Translations under genes and position numbers: made by a program
Part shown: positions 16,449 through 24,404 of the stretch, piece by piece
How positions within the stretch are numbered: the first letter of the stretch is position 1
Layout: every line of letters begins with the position of its first letter
Assembly (NCBI GenBank): GCA_949287815.1
Contig: CASEHS010000030.1
Span: 1 to 34,937 of the forward strand
Direction: 5' to 3'
From: an uncultured Bacillota bacterium
GTDB taxonomy: Bacteria > Bacillota > Clostridia > Christensenellales > Borkfalkiaceae
DNA length: 34,937 nucleotides
Notes under the pieces: generated by a model
The model's database searches: none
What the model saw: only the letters and a program-made list of their open reading frames with translations
Told to the model about the DNA's origin: nothing

Positions 16449-17678
16449 TTACTTATTGTCCGCGGCGGTAGTGCTTTCATCTTCTTTGACGGGTTGAGGT
16501 GCGGTTTGTCCCGTATAGCGATTCATTTCGCGGAGGAAAGTTTTGGAAGAGAATACGAGAATACCTACAACGATCACGATCGCAATGTCAACGAATACGA
16601 AGCTGTTATAAGCAAGGCTGTAAATCCAAGGGTTCATGTTTTCCCAAAGCGCGTATTGCGAGAAAGCGAAAACTCCCGAGAAAACGTGGCAGATAAACCT
16701 TAATGCACTAGCAACGACTGCGCCGAGTGCAAATGAAAGTTGCGGGATACGGTTGAGTGCGGGTATCTTTTTAAACATACCCGTAACGCCGATCGCCGCG
16801 AATGCCACGGGATAGTCGAGCAAAAACTGTGCGGGGTGTAAGAGCCAAGGATCTTGTACAGCCTGCAAAATACCGTAAATTGCGCCCGCGAAGACACCTT
16901 TTCTTACGCCGAACATATAGGAGAACACCATGAGCGGTAAAAGACTTGCGAGTGTGACCGAACCGCCCTGAGGCATTGAGATAATGCGGATATAGGAAAG
17001 CGCAAAGCTCATGGCAATGCAGACAGCCGCAAAAGAAATCGTCTTTGTATCGAAACCTTTCTTTTCGCCTTTACCCATAAAGATGGTGATGAGAGCGATC
17101 ACTGCGATAAGTCCTAAAGAGGAAAGGTAAAGTGCAAGGTTGTTCACTGGAGCATTTGCACCTTCGCCGAAGTTATTATCGGCAGCGTTTCCGCCCGCAT
17201 AATAAACAGAGAGGCAGACAATAAATGCAATAATTGCAGCCGCAAATAAACTTGCGCATACGATAAGAGAAATTTTGAACGCCTTTTTACCGAACAGGTT
17301 GGAAATGTAACATACGGCAATGCTCAAAAGTACGACTGCGCAAAGCGCGACAGACGGCCACAGAATGAGATCGAACACATACCCGTTTTCGTACATATCG
17401 TAAAATTCGAGGGAAACCATTGCTGCGATCACGGTAGCAGAAAAACCTACTGCAAAAGCGATTGCGGTTTTTAAAAAGGCTGAAAGCGATTCGGGCTTTT
17501 TAAAACGGACGATGATCCCCACGGCGAGAAGTATAACGGCAATGGCTATCGCCGCATACAGAAAGACATTCATCAGTGCGCTTTTTGCGAATGCAGTCCA
17601 TACGTCGTTATAGACGTACAGCGTCGAATCTTCCGTTTCGATTACGTCAGTATAGGACGCGAGCAGATTGAGAAACAT
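16449..17678 (-). CDS. thiT: ThiT-like thiamine transporter (ECF S component) with an extra N-terminal membrane region
   Basis: A 409-residue membrane protein. Residues about 210-390 match the ThiT/YuaJ family: IISMPQGGSVTLASLLPLM, FGVRKGVFAGAIYGILQAVQ, DPWLLHPAQFLLDYPVAFAA. Typical ThiT proteins are about 190 residues; here about 205 residues with some five or six further hydrophobic helices precede the domain and match nothing I recognise. The start ATG at 17678 follows AAGGAGG with ideal spacing. A longer frame to 17771 only covers the riboswitch and is rejected. A TPP riboswitch with terminator controls it, so it is expressed when thiamine pyrophosphate is low. It would work with an ECF energising module encoded elsewhere. 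Confidence 0.88.
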   Translation of the reverse strand: MFLNLLASYTDVIETEDSTLYVYNDVWTAFAKSALMNVFLYAAIAIAVILLAVGIIVRFKKPESLSAFLKTAIAFAVGFSATVIAAMVSLEFYDMYENGYVFDLILWPSVALCAVVLLSIAVCYISNLFGKKAFKISLIVCASLFAAAIIAFIVCLSVYYAGGNAADNNFGEGANAPVNNLALYLSSLGLIAVIALITIFMGKGEKKGFDTKTISFAAVCIAMSFALSYIRIISMPQGGSVTLASLLPLMVFSYMFGVRKGVFAGAIYGILQAVQDPWLLHPAQFLLDYPVAFAAIGVTGMFKKIPALNRIPQLSFALGAVVASALRFICHVFSGVFAFSQYALWENMNPWIYSLAYNSFVFVDIAIVIVVGILVFSSKTFLREMNRYTGQTAPQPVKEDESTTAADNK

Positions 17679-17711
17679 AAAGATAACCTCCTTGTTCCGC
17701 CGACGTCTGAT

Positions 17712-17742
17712 AAAAAAACAGGCACACCCGAAAGGGCGTGCC
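17712..17742 (-). terminator. Riboswitch-controlled terminator upstream of thiT
   Basis: On the minus strand GGCACGCCC, a TTTC loop, GGGTGTGCC and a run of T residues form an intrinsic terminator directly between the TPP aptamer and the ribosome binding site. It is the expression platform. Confidence 0.88.
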
Positions 17743-17749
17743 GATATAT

Positions 17750-17830
17750 CGTCTTTGCAACTTCCGTTCAAGTATTACCTTGTCCGGTTCAAAGGGTATA
17801 ATCTCAGCTTTTTACGGCACCCCCGGCGGA
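17750..17830 (-). promoter_or_regulatory. TPP riboswitch aptamer (thi box)
   Basis: The minus strand shows the conserved thi-box pieces in order: GGGGGTGCCG, CTGAGATTATACCC, GAACCGGACAAGGTAATAC, and a closing GAACGGAAGTTGC. These are the pyrimidine- and pyrophosphate-sensing helices of the TPP aptamer. Confidence 0.93.
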
Positions 17831-17899
17831 TATTTATTTTTTATACCGAAAAATTTTCCGTTTGATTTATTTCAGGATGATTTTTTCGGAAACGGTGAA

Positions 17900-17928
17900 A
17901 TTATAGTATAAATCCTTAAAAAAGTCAA
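17900..17928 (-). promoter_or_regulatory. Promoter of the TPP riboswitch / thiT transcript
   Basis: On the minus strand TTGACT (17923-17928), a 17-base spacer and TATAAT (17900-17905). Its -35 directly abuts the -35 of the divergent promoter. Confidence 0.85.
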
Positions 17929-17957
17929 TTGAATTCATCGAAAAAATATGATACAAT
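17929..17957 (+). promoter_or_regulatory. Promoter of the HD-domain nucleotidase gene
   Basis: TTGAAT (17929-17934), a 17-base spacer and TACAAT (17952-17957) on plus, back to back with the thiT promoter. Confidence 0.8.
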
Positions 17958-17990
17958 AAAAGTCAGTATAAATATGATTGAGTCGGCTTG

Positions 17991-18008
17991 TTTGCACATA
18001 TGTGCAAA
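17991..18008. promoter_or_regulatory. Perfect 18-bp palindrome in the leader of the HD-domain gene
   Basis: TTTGCACATATGTGCAAA is its own reverse complement. It lies about 30 bases downstream of the expected transcription start and just before the ribosome binding site, a good place for a repressor operator or a start-blocking hairpin. Confidence 0.55.
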
Positions 18009-18029
18009 TTTTGACGGCAAGGAGAAAAT

Positions 18030-18614
18030 ATGTACAATTTTTATGCGTTTTTAGACAGAATGAAATATATAAAGCGTTGGTCGCTCATGCGTTCAAGCAG
18101 GGAAGAGAATGTAATGGAACATTCTCAGCAGGTGGCAGTGTTTGCGCATGCGCTTGCCGTGATCGACACCGAGGTGTTCGGCAATTCTCCCGATATTACA
18201 AAGACAGTGCTTTATGCCCTCTATCACGAATGCGCGGAAGTGATGACTGGCGATCTTCCCACGCCTATCAAATATTTTAATAAAGAAATCCATGGAGCGT
18301 ACAAACAATTAGAAGATCGGGCAAGCAATGAACTTCTTTCCATGCTCCCTGAACCGATGAGAAAAGGGCTTTCTTCGTTTGTTCTTGCCGATACGGAAAG
18401 TTATGAATATAAACTGGTAAAGGCTGCGGATAAACTTTCTGCTTATGTAAAATGCATGGAAGAACTCAAAAGCGGAAATACCGAATTCAAAAAAGCTAAA
18501 AATACGATCGCACGCGAGCTGAAATCGAGAAAATTACCTTGCCTTGATTACTTCATGGAAAATTTGATCCCTGCCTTTTCTCTTTCTTTGGATGAGTTGG
18601 AAGATTTTCATTGA
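18030..18614 (+). CDS. HD-domain 5'-deoxynucleotidase, YfbR-like
   Basis: A 194-residue protein matching YfbR along its length, which dephosphorylates deoxynucleoside 5'-monophosphates. Visible motifs are KRWSLMRSSREENVMEHSQQ (substrate arginine and tryptophan, first metal histidine H31), the metal motif at 66-75 (YHECAEVMTGDLPTP), and KAADKLSAYVKCMEEL with the last metal aspartate. The hallmark His-Asp pair is His66-Glu67 here, the codons being CAC GAA. The rest of the pocket, including E70 and D75, is kept. Start ATG 18030 follows AAGGAGA. It would shape dNMP pools. Single gene with its own promoter, facing away from thiT. Confidence 0.88.
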   Translation: MYNFYAFLDRMKYIKRWSLMRSSREENVMEHSQQVAVFAHALAVIDTEVFGNSPDITKTVLYALYHECAEVMTGDLPTPIKYFNKEIHGAYKQLEDRASNELLSMLPEPMRKGLSSFVLADTESYEYKLVKAADKLSAYVKCMEELKSGNTEFKKAKNTIARELKSRKLPCLDYFMENLIPAFSLSLDELEDFH

Positions 18615-18660
18615 ATAATGTAAAAATACGATGAAAATTTATTTTGTAAACTGATTAACA

Positions 18661-18688
18661 TTGACTTTTTGATTAAATGTGATATTCT
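18661..18688 (+). promoter_or_regulatory. Possible promoter of the acyltransferase gene
   Basis: TTGACT (18661-18666), a 16-base spacer and TATTCT (18683-18688), in the gap between the HD-domain gene and the acyltransferase. Confidence 0.5.
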
Positions 18689-18753
18689 TGAATCGTAAGC
18701 ATATATTGGGTAATAAATAATATGGGTACAGGAATGGACGGGACAGAAGAAAA

Positions 18754-19590
18754 ATGTTGAAAACATATAAAGATAAGGCGATAGAATATGAAAAGAAAAG
18801 GCAGTTTGATAGGGATCTGAACGATCATAGGTATGATGACGCGCTTCCTATAGACGGAGATTATAATTATCTGCCCGTAAAAGCGGGGGAGCGGATCAGA
18901 AGGTTTTTTCTTGTGCCCGCAATTTCTTTTTTCGGCTGGGTCGTAGGGAAGTTTGGATTCGGACTCAAAATCAAGGGCAAGAAAAATCTTAAATCGATCA
19001 AAAAATCGGGTGCGATAGCGATATGTAATCATGTTCATGAACTGGATACGCTGTTTGTTAAAATTTCACTGGGGGGATTTCGTACTTTTCATACAGGTTC
19101 TTTTTATCTTTTAAAACGCGGCTGGGCAGGAAGGATATTTAAGTCGGGCGGTTTTTTGCCGGTCGGGGAAACGGTAAAAGATCTTCAAAAACTCAGTGAA
19201 ACCGTAGACATACTTTTGAAAAAAGGCAAGATCATAAATTTTTATCCTGAGCATGCTCTCTGGTTCAGATACGAAAAAATACGCCCTTTTAAACTCGGTG
19301 CTTTTCGTTTTGCGGCAAAGGCAAATGTTCCTGTTTTGCCTGTATTTATCGAGTTCAGAGAAACGGCTCTTCGCAAATTTTTCAAAATGCAGAAGAAGAT
19401 CGTTTTGCATATACTTACGCCTGAATATCCAGAACTTCAAGGCGGGTTAAAACAAAGGGCGGAAAAATTGCGCGATACTGTCTTTAAAAAGATGAAAGAC
19501 AAATATGAAAGCGTTTATAGCAGGGAAATGGTGTATTTGCCCGAAGAACCTGACGAAAGCGGTTGCGAGTTACAAATTATTGCAGGATAG
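18754..19590 (+). CDS. PlsC-type 1-acyl-sn-glycerol-3-phosphate acyltransferase family protein
   Basis: A 278-residue protein with the glycerolipid acyltransferase core. The catalytic H-x4-D motif is in ICNHVHELDT, the middle motif is SGGFLPVGE, and the variant of FPEG is FYPEHALWF. A hydrophobic stretch near residues 50-65 (FFLVPAISFFGWVVGKF) suggests membrane association. The N-terminal 45 residues are charged and unusual for small PlsC proteins. Substrate could be lysophosphatidate or another acyl acceptor. The ribosome binding site is weak (GGGACAGAAG). Its 3' end overlaps the convergent pepV gene by 14 bases, with no terminator between. Confidence 0.85.
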   Translation: MLKTYKDKAIEYEKKRQFDRDLNDHRYDDALPIDGDYNYLPVKAGERIRRFFLVPAISFFGWVVGKFGFGLKIKGKKNLKSIKKSGAIAICNHVHELDTLFVKISLGGFRTFHTGSFYLLKRGWAGRIFKSGGFLPVGETVKDLQKLSETVDILLKKGKIINFYPEHALWFRYEKIRPFKLGAFRFAAKANVPVLPVFIEFRETALRKFFKMQKKIVLHILTPEYPELQGGLKQRAEKLRDTVFKKMKDKYESVYSREMVYLPEEPDESGCELQIIAG

Positions 19591-20827
19591 CGGAGAGGTA
19601 AATATCAAACAGCAGCTGTAAATTTTTTATGGGAATAAACTCATTTTTGCCGTGGATATTATATTCTTCTCCCGAAAACTGCGGTCCGAAAGCCGCACCG
19701 TTTTTAAGCGCTCGTGCATACGTTCCGCCGCCAATGGCAACGGCCTGAGATTGATCTCCCGTTATATTCTGATAAACTTCCTGCAAAGTGGAAACGAGTA
19801 CGCTCGTTTTTTCATTGTAAAGAGGCTGTTGTATGTGAAGTTTTTCATATTTAATAGATGAATTATCCAAAATATTTTCTACGACAGACAGGGGGATAGT
19901 TGCAGGAACGCGGATATCGGTAGTTACGATGAGCGTATCATCCGAAAACCGTGCAATATCGGGAGACATGGTGAGATAACCCGTTTCATCGTGCAGTTCT
20001 TTTAGTTTCAGTTTATCGGCAAAAAGTATATCATAAGCTTTTGCAAGCGAATCATTTTGCGAGGCAAGTACGCGAAGGAGTTTTTCGAGTGCGTTTTCTC
20101 CTTTATCGGGGGTAGAGCCGTGTGCCGCTTTGCCGTGTGCGGTAAGTGTGTTGTTTTCGTAAATCACAGAATCGGGGTATGCTTTTTCCGCAACCCCTTC
20201 GGCGCGGGCAAAGGCGCAGACCATGTTTGCCCGTTCTCCTCCGTATAAGTTTGTAAAAGGAGCGTTTTTGATCGGAAAAAACAGATCTGCCTGAAAAATT
20301 CCTTTTTCCGCATAGATCACGGGAAAATCCGCATCGGGAGAAAATCCCATATCGGGCATTTTTGCGCATTCATTGTAATGTTCGATACACTGCCAGCCGC
20401 TTTCTTCGTTGCAGCCGACGATTAGGTGTATTTTTCTATTAGGTAAATATCCTTTGTCTTTGAGCGCTTTAAGGCAATACAGACAAACGATCGCAGGGCC
20501 TTTGTCGTCCGTTGTGCCTCTGCCGTAGATCTTTCCGTCATCTATAACTCCGCCGAACGGGGGATAAGTCCAGCCGTCGCCTGCGGGAACGACGTCCAGA
20601 TGACATAATACAGCGAAATCTTCGCCTTCGCCGAACAATACTTCTCCGACATAATTTTCGTAGTTTTTTGTGGCAAACCCCATTTTTTCGGCAAGACTGA
20701 GAAAATAAGCAAGACAATCCGCCGCGCCTTTTCCGAACGGCATACCCTCTATGGCGGGTTGCTGCGAGCTGTCAATTTTTACAATGTCCGATATCGACTG
20801 TATGATTTCATTGAGATAATCTTTCAT
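19577..20827 (-). CDS. pepV: M20-family dipeptidase, PepV-like
   Basis: A 416-residue M20 metallopeptidase. Zinc-site motifs are VLCHLDVVPAGDGW, IYGRGTTDDKGP with the bridging aspartate, GCNEESG with the general-base and metal glutamates, FSPDADFPVIYAEKG, and a late histidine in EEYNIHGKNEFI. The order and the PDADFP signature match PepV/SapA-type dipeptidases, which release amino acids from dipeptides in the cytosol. Start ATG 20827 follows AAAGGAG. It is divergent from radC with interlocking promoters, and its end overlaps the convergent acyltransferase gene. Confidence 0.9.
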   Translation of the reverse strand: MKDYLNEIIQSISDIVKIDSSQQPAIEGMPFGKGAADCLAYFLSLAEKMGFATKNYENYVGEVLFGEGEDFAVLCHLDVVPAGDGWTYPPFGGVIDDGKIYGRGTTDDKGPAIVCLYCLKALKDKGYLPNRKIHLIVGCNEESGWQCIEHYNECAKMPDMGFSPDADFPVIYAEKGIFQADLFFPIKNAPFTNLYGGERANMVCAFARAEGVAEKAYPDSVIYENNTLTAHGKAAHGSTPDKGENALEKLLRVLASQNDSLAKAYDILFADKLKLKELHDETGYLTMSPDIARFSDDTLIVTTDIRVPATIPLSVVENILDNSSIKYEKLHIQQPLYNEKTSVLVSTLQEVYQNITGDQSQAVAIGGGTYARALKNGAAFGPQFSGEEYNIHGKNEFIPIKNLQLLFDIYLSAILQ

Positions 20828-20903
20828 TTTTACTCCTTTAAAGGCAAAAAACTTTCAAAATCCGTTTTTTTCTGAAAATGTTCATGTGAATACTTCCGAA
20901 TAT

Positions 20904-20932
20904 AGTATACACTTTTTTGAAAATATGGTAAA
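20904..20932 (-). promoter_or_regulatory. Promoter of pepV
   Basis: On minus, TTTACC (20927-20932), a 17-base spacer and TATACT (20904-20909). It overlaps the radC promoter on the opposite strand. Confidence 0.55.
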
Positions 20933-20934
20933 AT
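20906..20934 (+). promoter_or_regulatory. Promoter of radC
   Basis: TATACA (20906-20911), a 17-base spacer and an extended -10 TGGTAAAAT (TAAAAT at 20929-20934). Confidence 0.55.
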
Positions 20935-20970
20935 GGTTTCAGTATAGTTTTTGGATTTTAAGGGTGAAAT

Positions 20971-21657
20971 ATGCACGAAGGACACAGGGAACGGATGCGC
21001 GAAAGGCTATGCCGTTTCGGAGAATCGATGAGTGATCACGAACTTTTGGAAGTCCTGCTTTATTATGTGATACCGAGAAAGAATACCAATCCTATTGCAC
21101 ACAGTCTTTTGTATGCGTTCGGGGATCTTGACAGACTGTTCAGCGCATCGGCGGAAGAAATCGAAAAGGTCGCCGGAGTAGGGAAGAAAACTGCGGAATT
21201 TATCCGCTTGGTCTCTCTGATCTGTGAATGCAGGGATCATAATCTTCGTAGCAGCAGGAGCCTTAATAATTTTTCGGAAGTTAGAAAATTTCTGAATATC
21301 CGTTTTTCACAGGCAGAGCGCGAAATTGCCGAAATCTATTTCTTAGGAGACGGGGCTAGGCTTCTTTGTGCCAAGACATTTGAAGAAGGTTGTTCTTTCG
21401 GAGTCGGTTTTGATGCGAAAGTCCTGAATAGCCTGCTCGGTACGGTCAAGCCTAAATCGATCATTATTGCACATAATCATCCCAGCGGTGTAAGCTCACC
21501 TTCGGAAAACGATGATATGGCAGTAGGGAAAATTATAGATATCTGTAATCTTAACGGCGTTATATTCAGCGATTCGGTGATCTTTGTATCGGAAAAGGAT
21601 ATTTTCAGCTATTATCATTCGGGAAGATTGCAGAAACTTAAACTCGAAAGGAAATAA
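20971..21657 (+). CDS. radC: RadC-family JAB/MPN domain protein
   Basis: A 228-residue protein. An N-terminal helix-hairpin-helix-like part (EGHRERMRERLCRFG, then EKVAGVGKKTAEFIRL) is followed by the JAB1/MPN metal-binding domain with the JAMM-type motif AHNHPSGVSSPSENDD. RadC was once linked to DNA repair, but its biochemical role remains uncertain. ATG 20971 has a modest site (AAGGGTG) upstream. It is first in a plus-strand run leading to gltX, 69 bases before that gene, with no obvious terminator between. Confidence 0.92.
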   Translation: MHEGHRERMRERLCRFGESMSDHELLEVLLYYVIPRKNTNPIAHSLLYAFGDLDRLFSASAEEIEKVAGVGKKTAEFIRLVSLICECRDHNLRSSRSLNNFSEVRKFLNIRFSQAEREIAEIYFLGDGARLLCAKTFEEGCSFGVGFDAKVLNSLLGTVKPKSIIIAHNHPSGVSSPSENDDMAVGKIIDICNLNGVIFSDSVIFVSEKDIFSYYHSGRLQKLKLERK

Positions 21658-21726
21658 AATTTTAATTTTATAAAAATAAAATTCGGCTCGTGATTCGGGC
21701 AGATAAAGGAAAACCAAGGTGATAAT

Positions 21727-23163
21727 ATGAGCAAAGTAAGAACGAGATTTGCACCCAGTCCCACAGGCTATATGCACATAGGAAATCTTAGAACGGCGTT
21801 GTACGGCTATCTTTATGCGAAAAAGGAAGGAGGGGATTTTATTCTCCGACTTGAAGATACCGACTCTAAACGCTATGTCGAAGATGCTGTCCAGATCATT
21901 TACGATACATTGAGGAACGCGGGTATCGTATACGACGAAGGTCCCGATATCGGCGGGGATTACGGCCCTTATATTCAGAGCGAAAGGGCGGCAATTTATA
22001 AGGAATATGCGGAAAAACTCGTCGAACTCGGCGGTGCGTATTACTGTTTCTGCGATAAAGAAAGATTGGAGAGTTTGAAAGACGAGCACGGGGTAGGCCG
22101 TTACGATAAGCATTGTCTGCACCTTTCCAAAGAGGAAGTGGAAAAGAAACTGAAAGAAGGCGTGCCTTATGTTATCCGTCAGAACGTTCCCGAAGAGGGG
22201 AGCGGAACGTATGAAGACCTCGTTTACGGAACGGTTACCGTAGATTTCAAGGATATCGAAGACGGTATTCTCCTCAAAAGCGACGGTATGCCCACATACA
22301 ATTTTGCAAACGTTGTCGACGATCATCTTATGGGTATAACGCACGTTATCCGCGGCAGTGAATATCTTTCTTCTACGCCCAAGTATAATCTCATGTACGA
22401 TGCGTTCGGCTGGGAGCGTCCTAAATATATCCATTTGCCTCCGATCATGAAAAACGCTCACGAAAAACTTTCCAAGCGTAACGGCGACGCAAGTTATCAG
22501 GATCTTGTCGCGAAGGGATATATCCCAGAAGCGATCATCAACTATATTGCGCTTTTAGGTTGGAGTCCGAAGAGCAACACTGAAAAAATGTCTTTGGATG
22601 AGCTGAAAGAAAACTTTTCGCTTGCGGGGCTGAATAAATCTCCCGCGGTTTTCGATGAACCCAAACTGCGCTGGTTGTCGGGCGAATACATCAAAGCAAT
22701 GTCGGACGAAGAATTCCGCAATATCGCCATGCCGTTTTTGGAAAGATCCAAAGCTTACGGCAAGTATGATACGCAGAAGTTGCTGTCCATTTTAAAAACC
22801 CGTGTCGAGATTTTGGAAGAGATCCCTTCTAAAATAGATTTTCTGGAAGAATACGGCGATATAGATGAAGCACTCTATTTCAATAAAAAAATGAAATCGG
22901 ATGCCCAGATCGCGAAAGCCGTTCTTCCTGCCGCTGCCGAGGTTCTGCAAAATTTGCAGATTTTCGAAAATTCGGAAATTTATTCGGCACTTTGTGATCT
23001 TGCGGCGCAGTCGGGTATGAAAAACGGTCAGGTTCTTTGGTGTGTCAGGATCGCGCTTACCGCCAGAGAAAATACCCCCGGTGGTGCCAGTGAAATGGCA
23101 GAGCTTTTGGGTAAAGAACGCTGCATTCTTCGTCTGAAAGCGGCGGCGGAGAAATTAAACTGA
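21727..23163 (+). CDS. gltX: Glutamyl-tRNA synthetase
   Basis: A 478-residue class I aminoacyl-tRNA synthetase that charges tRNA-Glu. The HIGH motif appears as PSPTGYMHIGNLRTAL at the N-terminus, followed by FILRLEDTD. The KMSKS loop is KLSKRNGDASYQDL. The catalytic Rossmann core and C-terminal anticodon-binding helices are complete for a bacterial GluRS. The start follows AAGGTGATAAT. Its stop codon shares a base with the start of the sensor kinase gene (TGATG). Confidence 0.95.
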   Translation: MSKVRTRFAPSPTGYMHIGNLRTALYGYLYAKKEGGDFILRLEDTDSKRYVEDAVQIIYDTLRNAGIVYDEGPDIGGDYGPYIQSERAAIYKEYAEKLVELGGAYYCFCDKERLESLKDEHGVGRYDKHCLHLSKEEVEKKLKEGVPYVIRQNVPEEGSGTYEDLVYGTVTVDFKDIEDGILLKSDGMPTYNFANVVDDHLMGITHVIRGSEYLSSTPKYNLMYDAFGWERPKYIHLPPIMKNAHEKLSKRNGDASYQDLVAKGYIPEAIINYIALLGWSPKSNTEKMSLDELKENFSLAGLNKSPAVFDEPKLRWLSGEYIKAMSDEEFRNIAMPFLERSKAYGKYDTQKLLSILKTRVEILEEIPSKIDFLEEYGDIDEALYFNKKMKSDAQIAKAVLPAAAEVLQNLQIFENSEIYSALCDLAAQSGMKNGQVLWCVRIALTARENTPGGASEMAELLGKERCILRLKAAAEKLN

Positions 23164-24404
23164 TGAATTTTAAGTTTCTGCGTGCGGAAAAGGGTTTTAT
23201 TTCCTTTCTGGATAAAATCATTTTTATTTTGACAGCGATAGCAAGTATTCCTGTCGCTTTTTCAAGCAATGAAACCGGGGTAATTGCATTTACCGTACCT
23301 GTTATTGTCGCGTTTATTTTTTCTATGGCAATGAAAGTTTTTGTCATGAAATCATTTCGCGGAAAAATTGCTTGGTATGTGTTCGACGGCATTCTGCTTG
23401 TTCTTTTGACGCTCTTTTCTAACTGGAAAAACGTAAGCGGAAACTTGATCACCTTTAATTACATTGTTTATGCACTTGTTCTTTCTGAGTTTTATCTTTC
23501 TTCCGACAGATTCAAAGACAATGTGATCATGTTTGCCGTCAATATCGGAATGTATACCGTTGCCTATATAATTGTTGCGATAATGAATGACTTCATTGCC
23601 TCGGCTTTTCGTACGGCGGCGCAGTATTTTACCGATCTTATCATTCTGTTGCTGCATTTTGCGATTTTCAATTTTGCGATGACTGTTTACAGGAAAAACA
23701 GGACGATAGAGCAGAAGGTCCGTGAGCTGGAAGAAAGCAGAAACGAACTTTTGCACGCATACGATAAACTGGAAGAGGCAACCCTTATTGAAGAGAGAAA
23801 CCGCATTGCGAAAGAAATTCATGATACGGCGGGACATTCGCTGACTACCGTCATCATGCAGACGGAAGCGGCAAAACTCAATATAGAAAAGAATCCAAAA
23901 GAAGCGCTGTATTGTATCAATGCGGCAAACCTGCAAGCGAAAAACTGTCTGGACGAATTAAGGCTCAGTGTTCATCTCTTGTCGGGAAGGAATGAAAACG
24001 TTTCTTTCAAAGAATATCTGGAAGGCATTCTCAACGAAACGAGTGACGGCACGAATATCACCGTCCGAAGTAAAATAGACGATATTGTTCTTTCGGAAAA
24101 AGCGGAAAGATTTATCTCGAATACTTTGCGCGAAGGGATTTCCAACGGCATAAGGCACGGTAAGAGTACGGCTTTCTTTTTTGAACTCAAAGACATGGGC
24201 ACGTATGTAGAATTTCTTCTTTCCGATAACGGATGCGGTGTCAATATGCAGGATTTCAAAGAGGGATTCGGCTTGTCTGGTATTCACGCAAAAACGGAAG
24301 AGATGGGTGGAATGATCCGTTTTTCTTCCGAAGAAGGGGAAGGCTTTGAAATTATCATCAGTCTCCCTCAGTCGGTAAAAGGAGGAAATAAACATGAAGA
24401 TTAA
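23163..24404 (+). CDS. Sensor histidine kinase (HisKA_3 / NarL-partner type)
   Basis: A 413-residue membrane kinase. About five or six hydrophobic helices fill residues 15-180, with no large extracellular domain, then a coiled coil (RTIEQKVRELEESRNELL). The dimerisation and phosphoacceptor motif is RIAKEIHDTAGHSLT with His220. The HATPase_c domain shows EGISNGIRHGKS, SDNGCG and GFGLSGIHAKTEEM. Such kinases (LiaS, DesK, VraS types) often sense membrane or cell-wall stress within the membrane. It overlaps gltX by one base and its own response regulator by 11 bases, so all three are probably coupled in translation. Confidence 0.92.
   Translation: MNFKFLRAEKGFISFLDKIIFILTAIASIPVAFSSNETGVIAFTVPVIVAFIFSMAMKVFVMKSFRGKIAWYVFDGILLVLLTLFSNWKNVSGNLITFNYIVYALVLSEFYLSSDRFKDNVIMFAVNIGMYTVAYIIVAIMNDFIASAFRTAAQYFTDLIILLLHFAIFNFAMTVYRKNRTIEQKVRELEESRNELLHAYDKLEEATLIEERNRIAKEIHDTAGHSLTTVIMQTEAAKLNIEKNPKEALYCINAANLQAKNCLDELRLSVHLLSGRNENVSFKEYLEGILNETSDGTNITVRSKIDDIVLSEKAERFISNTLREGISNGIRHGKSTAFFFELKDMGTYVEFLLSDNGCGVNMQDFKEGFGLSGIHAKTEEMGGMIRFSSEEGEGFEIIISLPQSVKGGNKHED

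Noticed and set aside
17679-17771. N-terminal extension of the thiT-like gene
   Set aside because: It would translate the riboswitch terminator; the ATG at 17678 has a perfect ribosome binding site.
18722-18760. Tiny ORF of 12 codons overlapping the acyltransferase start
   Set aside because: No ribosome binding site and too short to distinguish from chance.
21664-21683. AT-only inverted repeat between radC and gltX as a terminator
   Set aside because: AATTTTA/TAAAATT has no G-C pairs, so the hairpin would be too weak.
21496-22461. Minus-strand ORF of 321 residues
   Set aside because: Antisense to radC and gltX, which have strong family motifs; no recognisable protein features.
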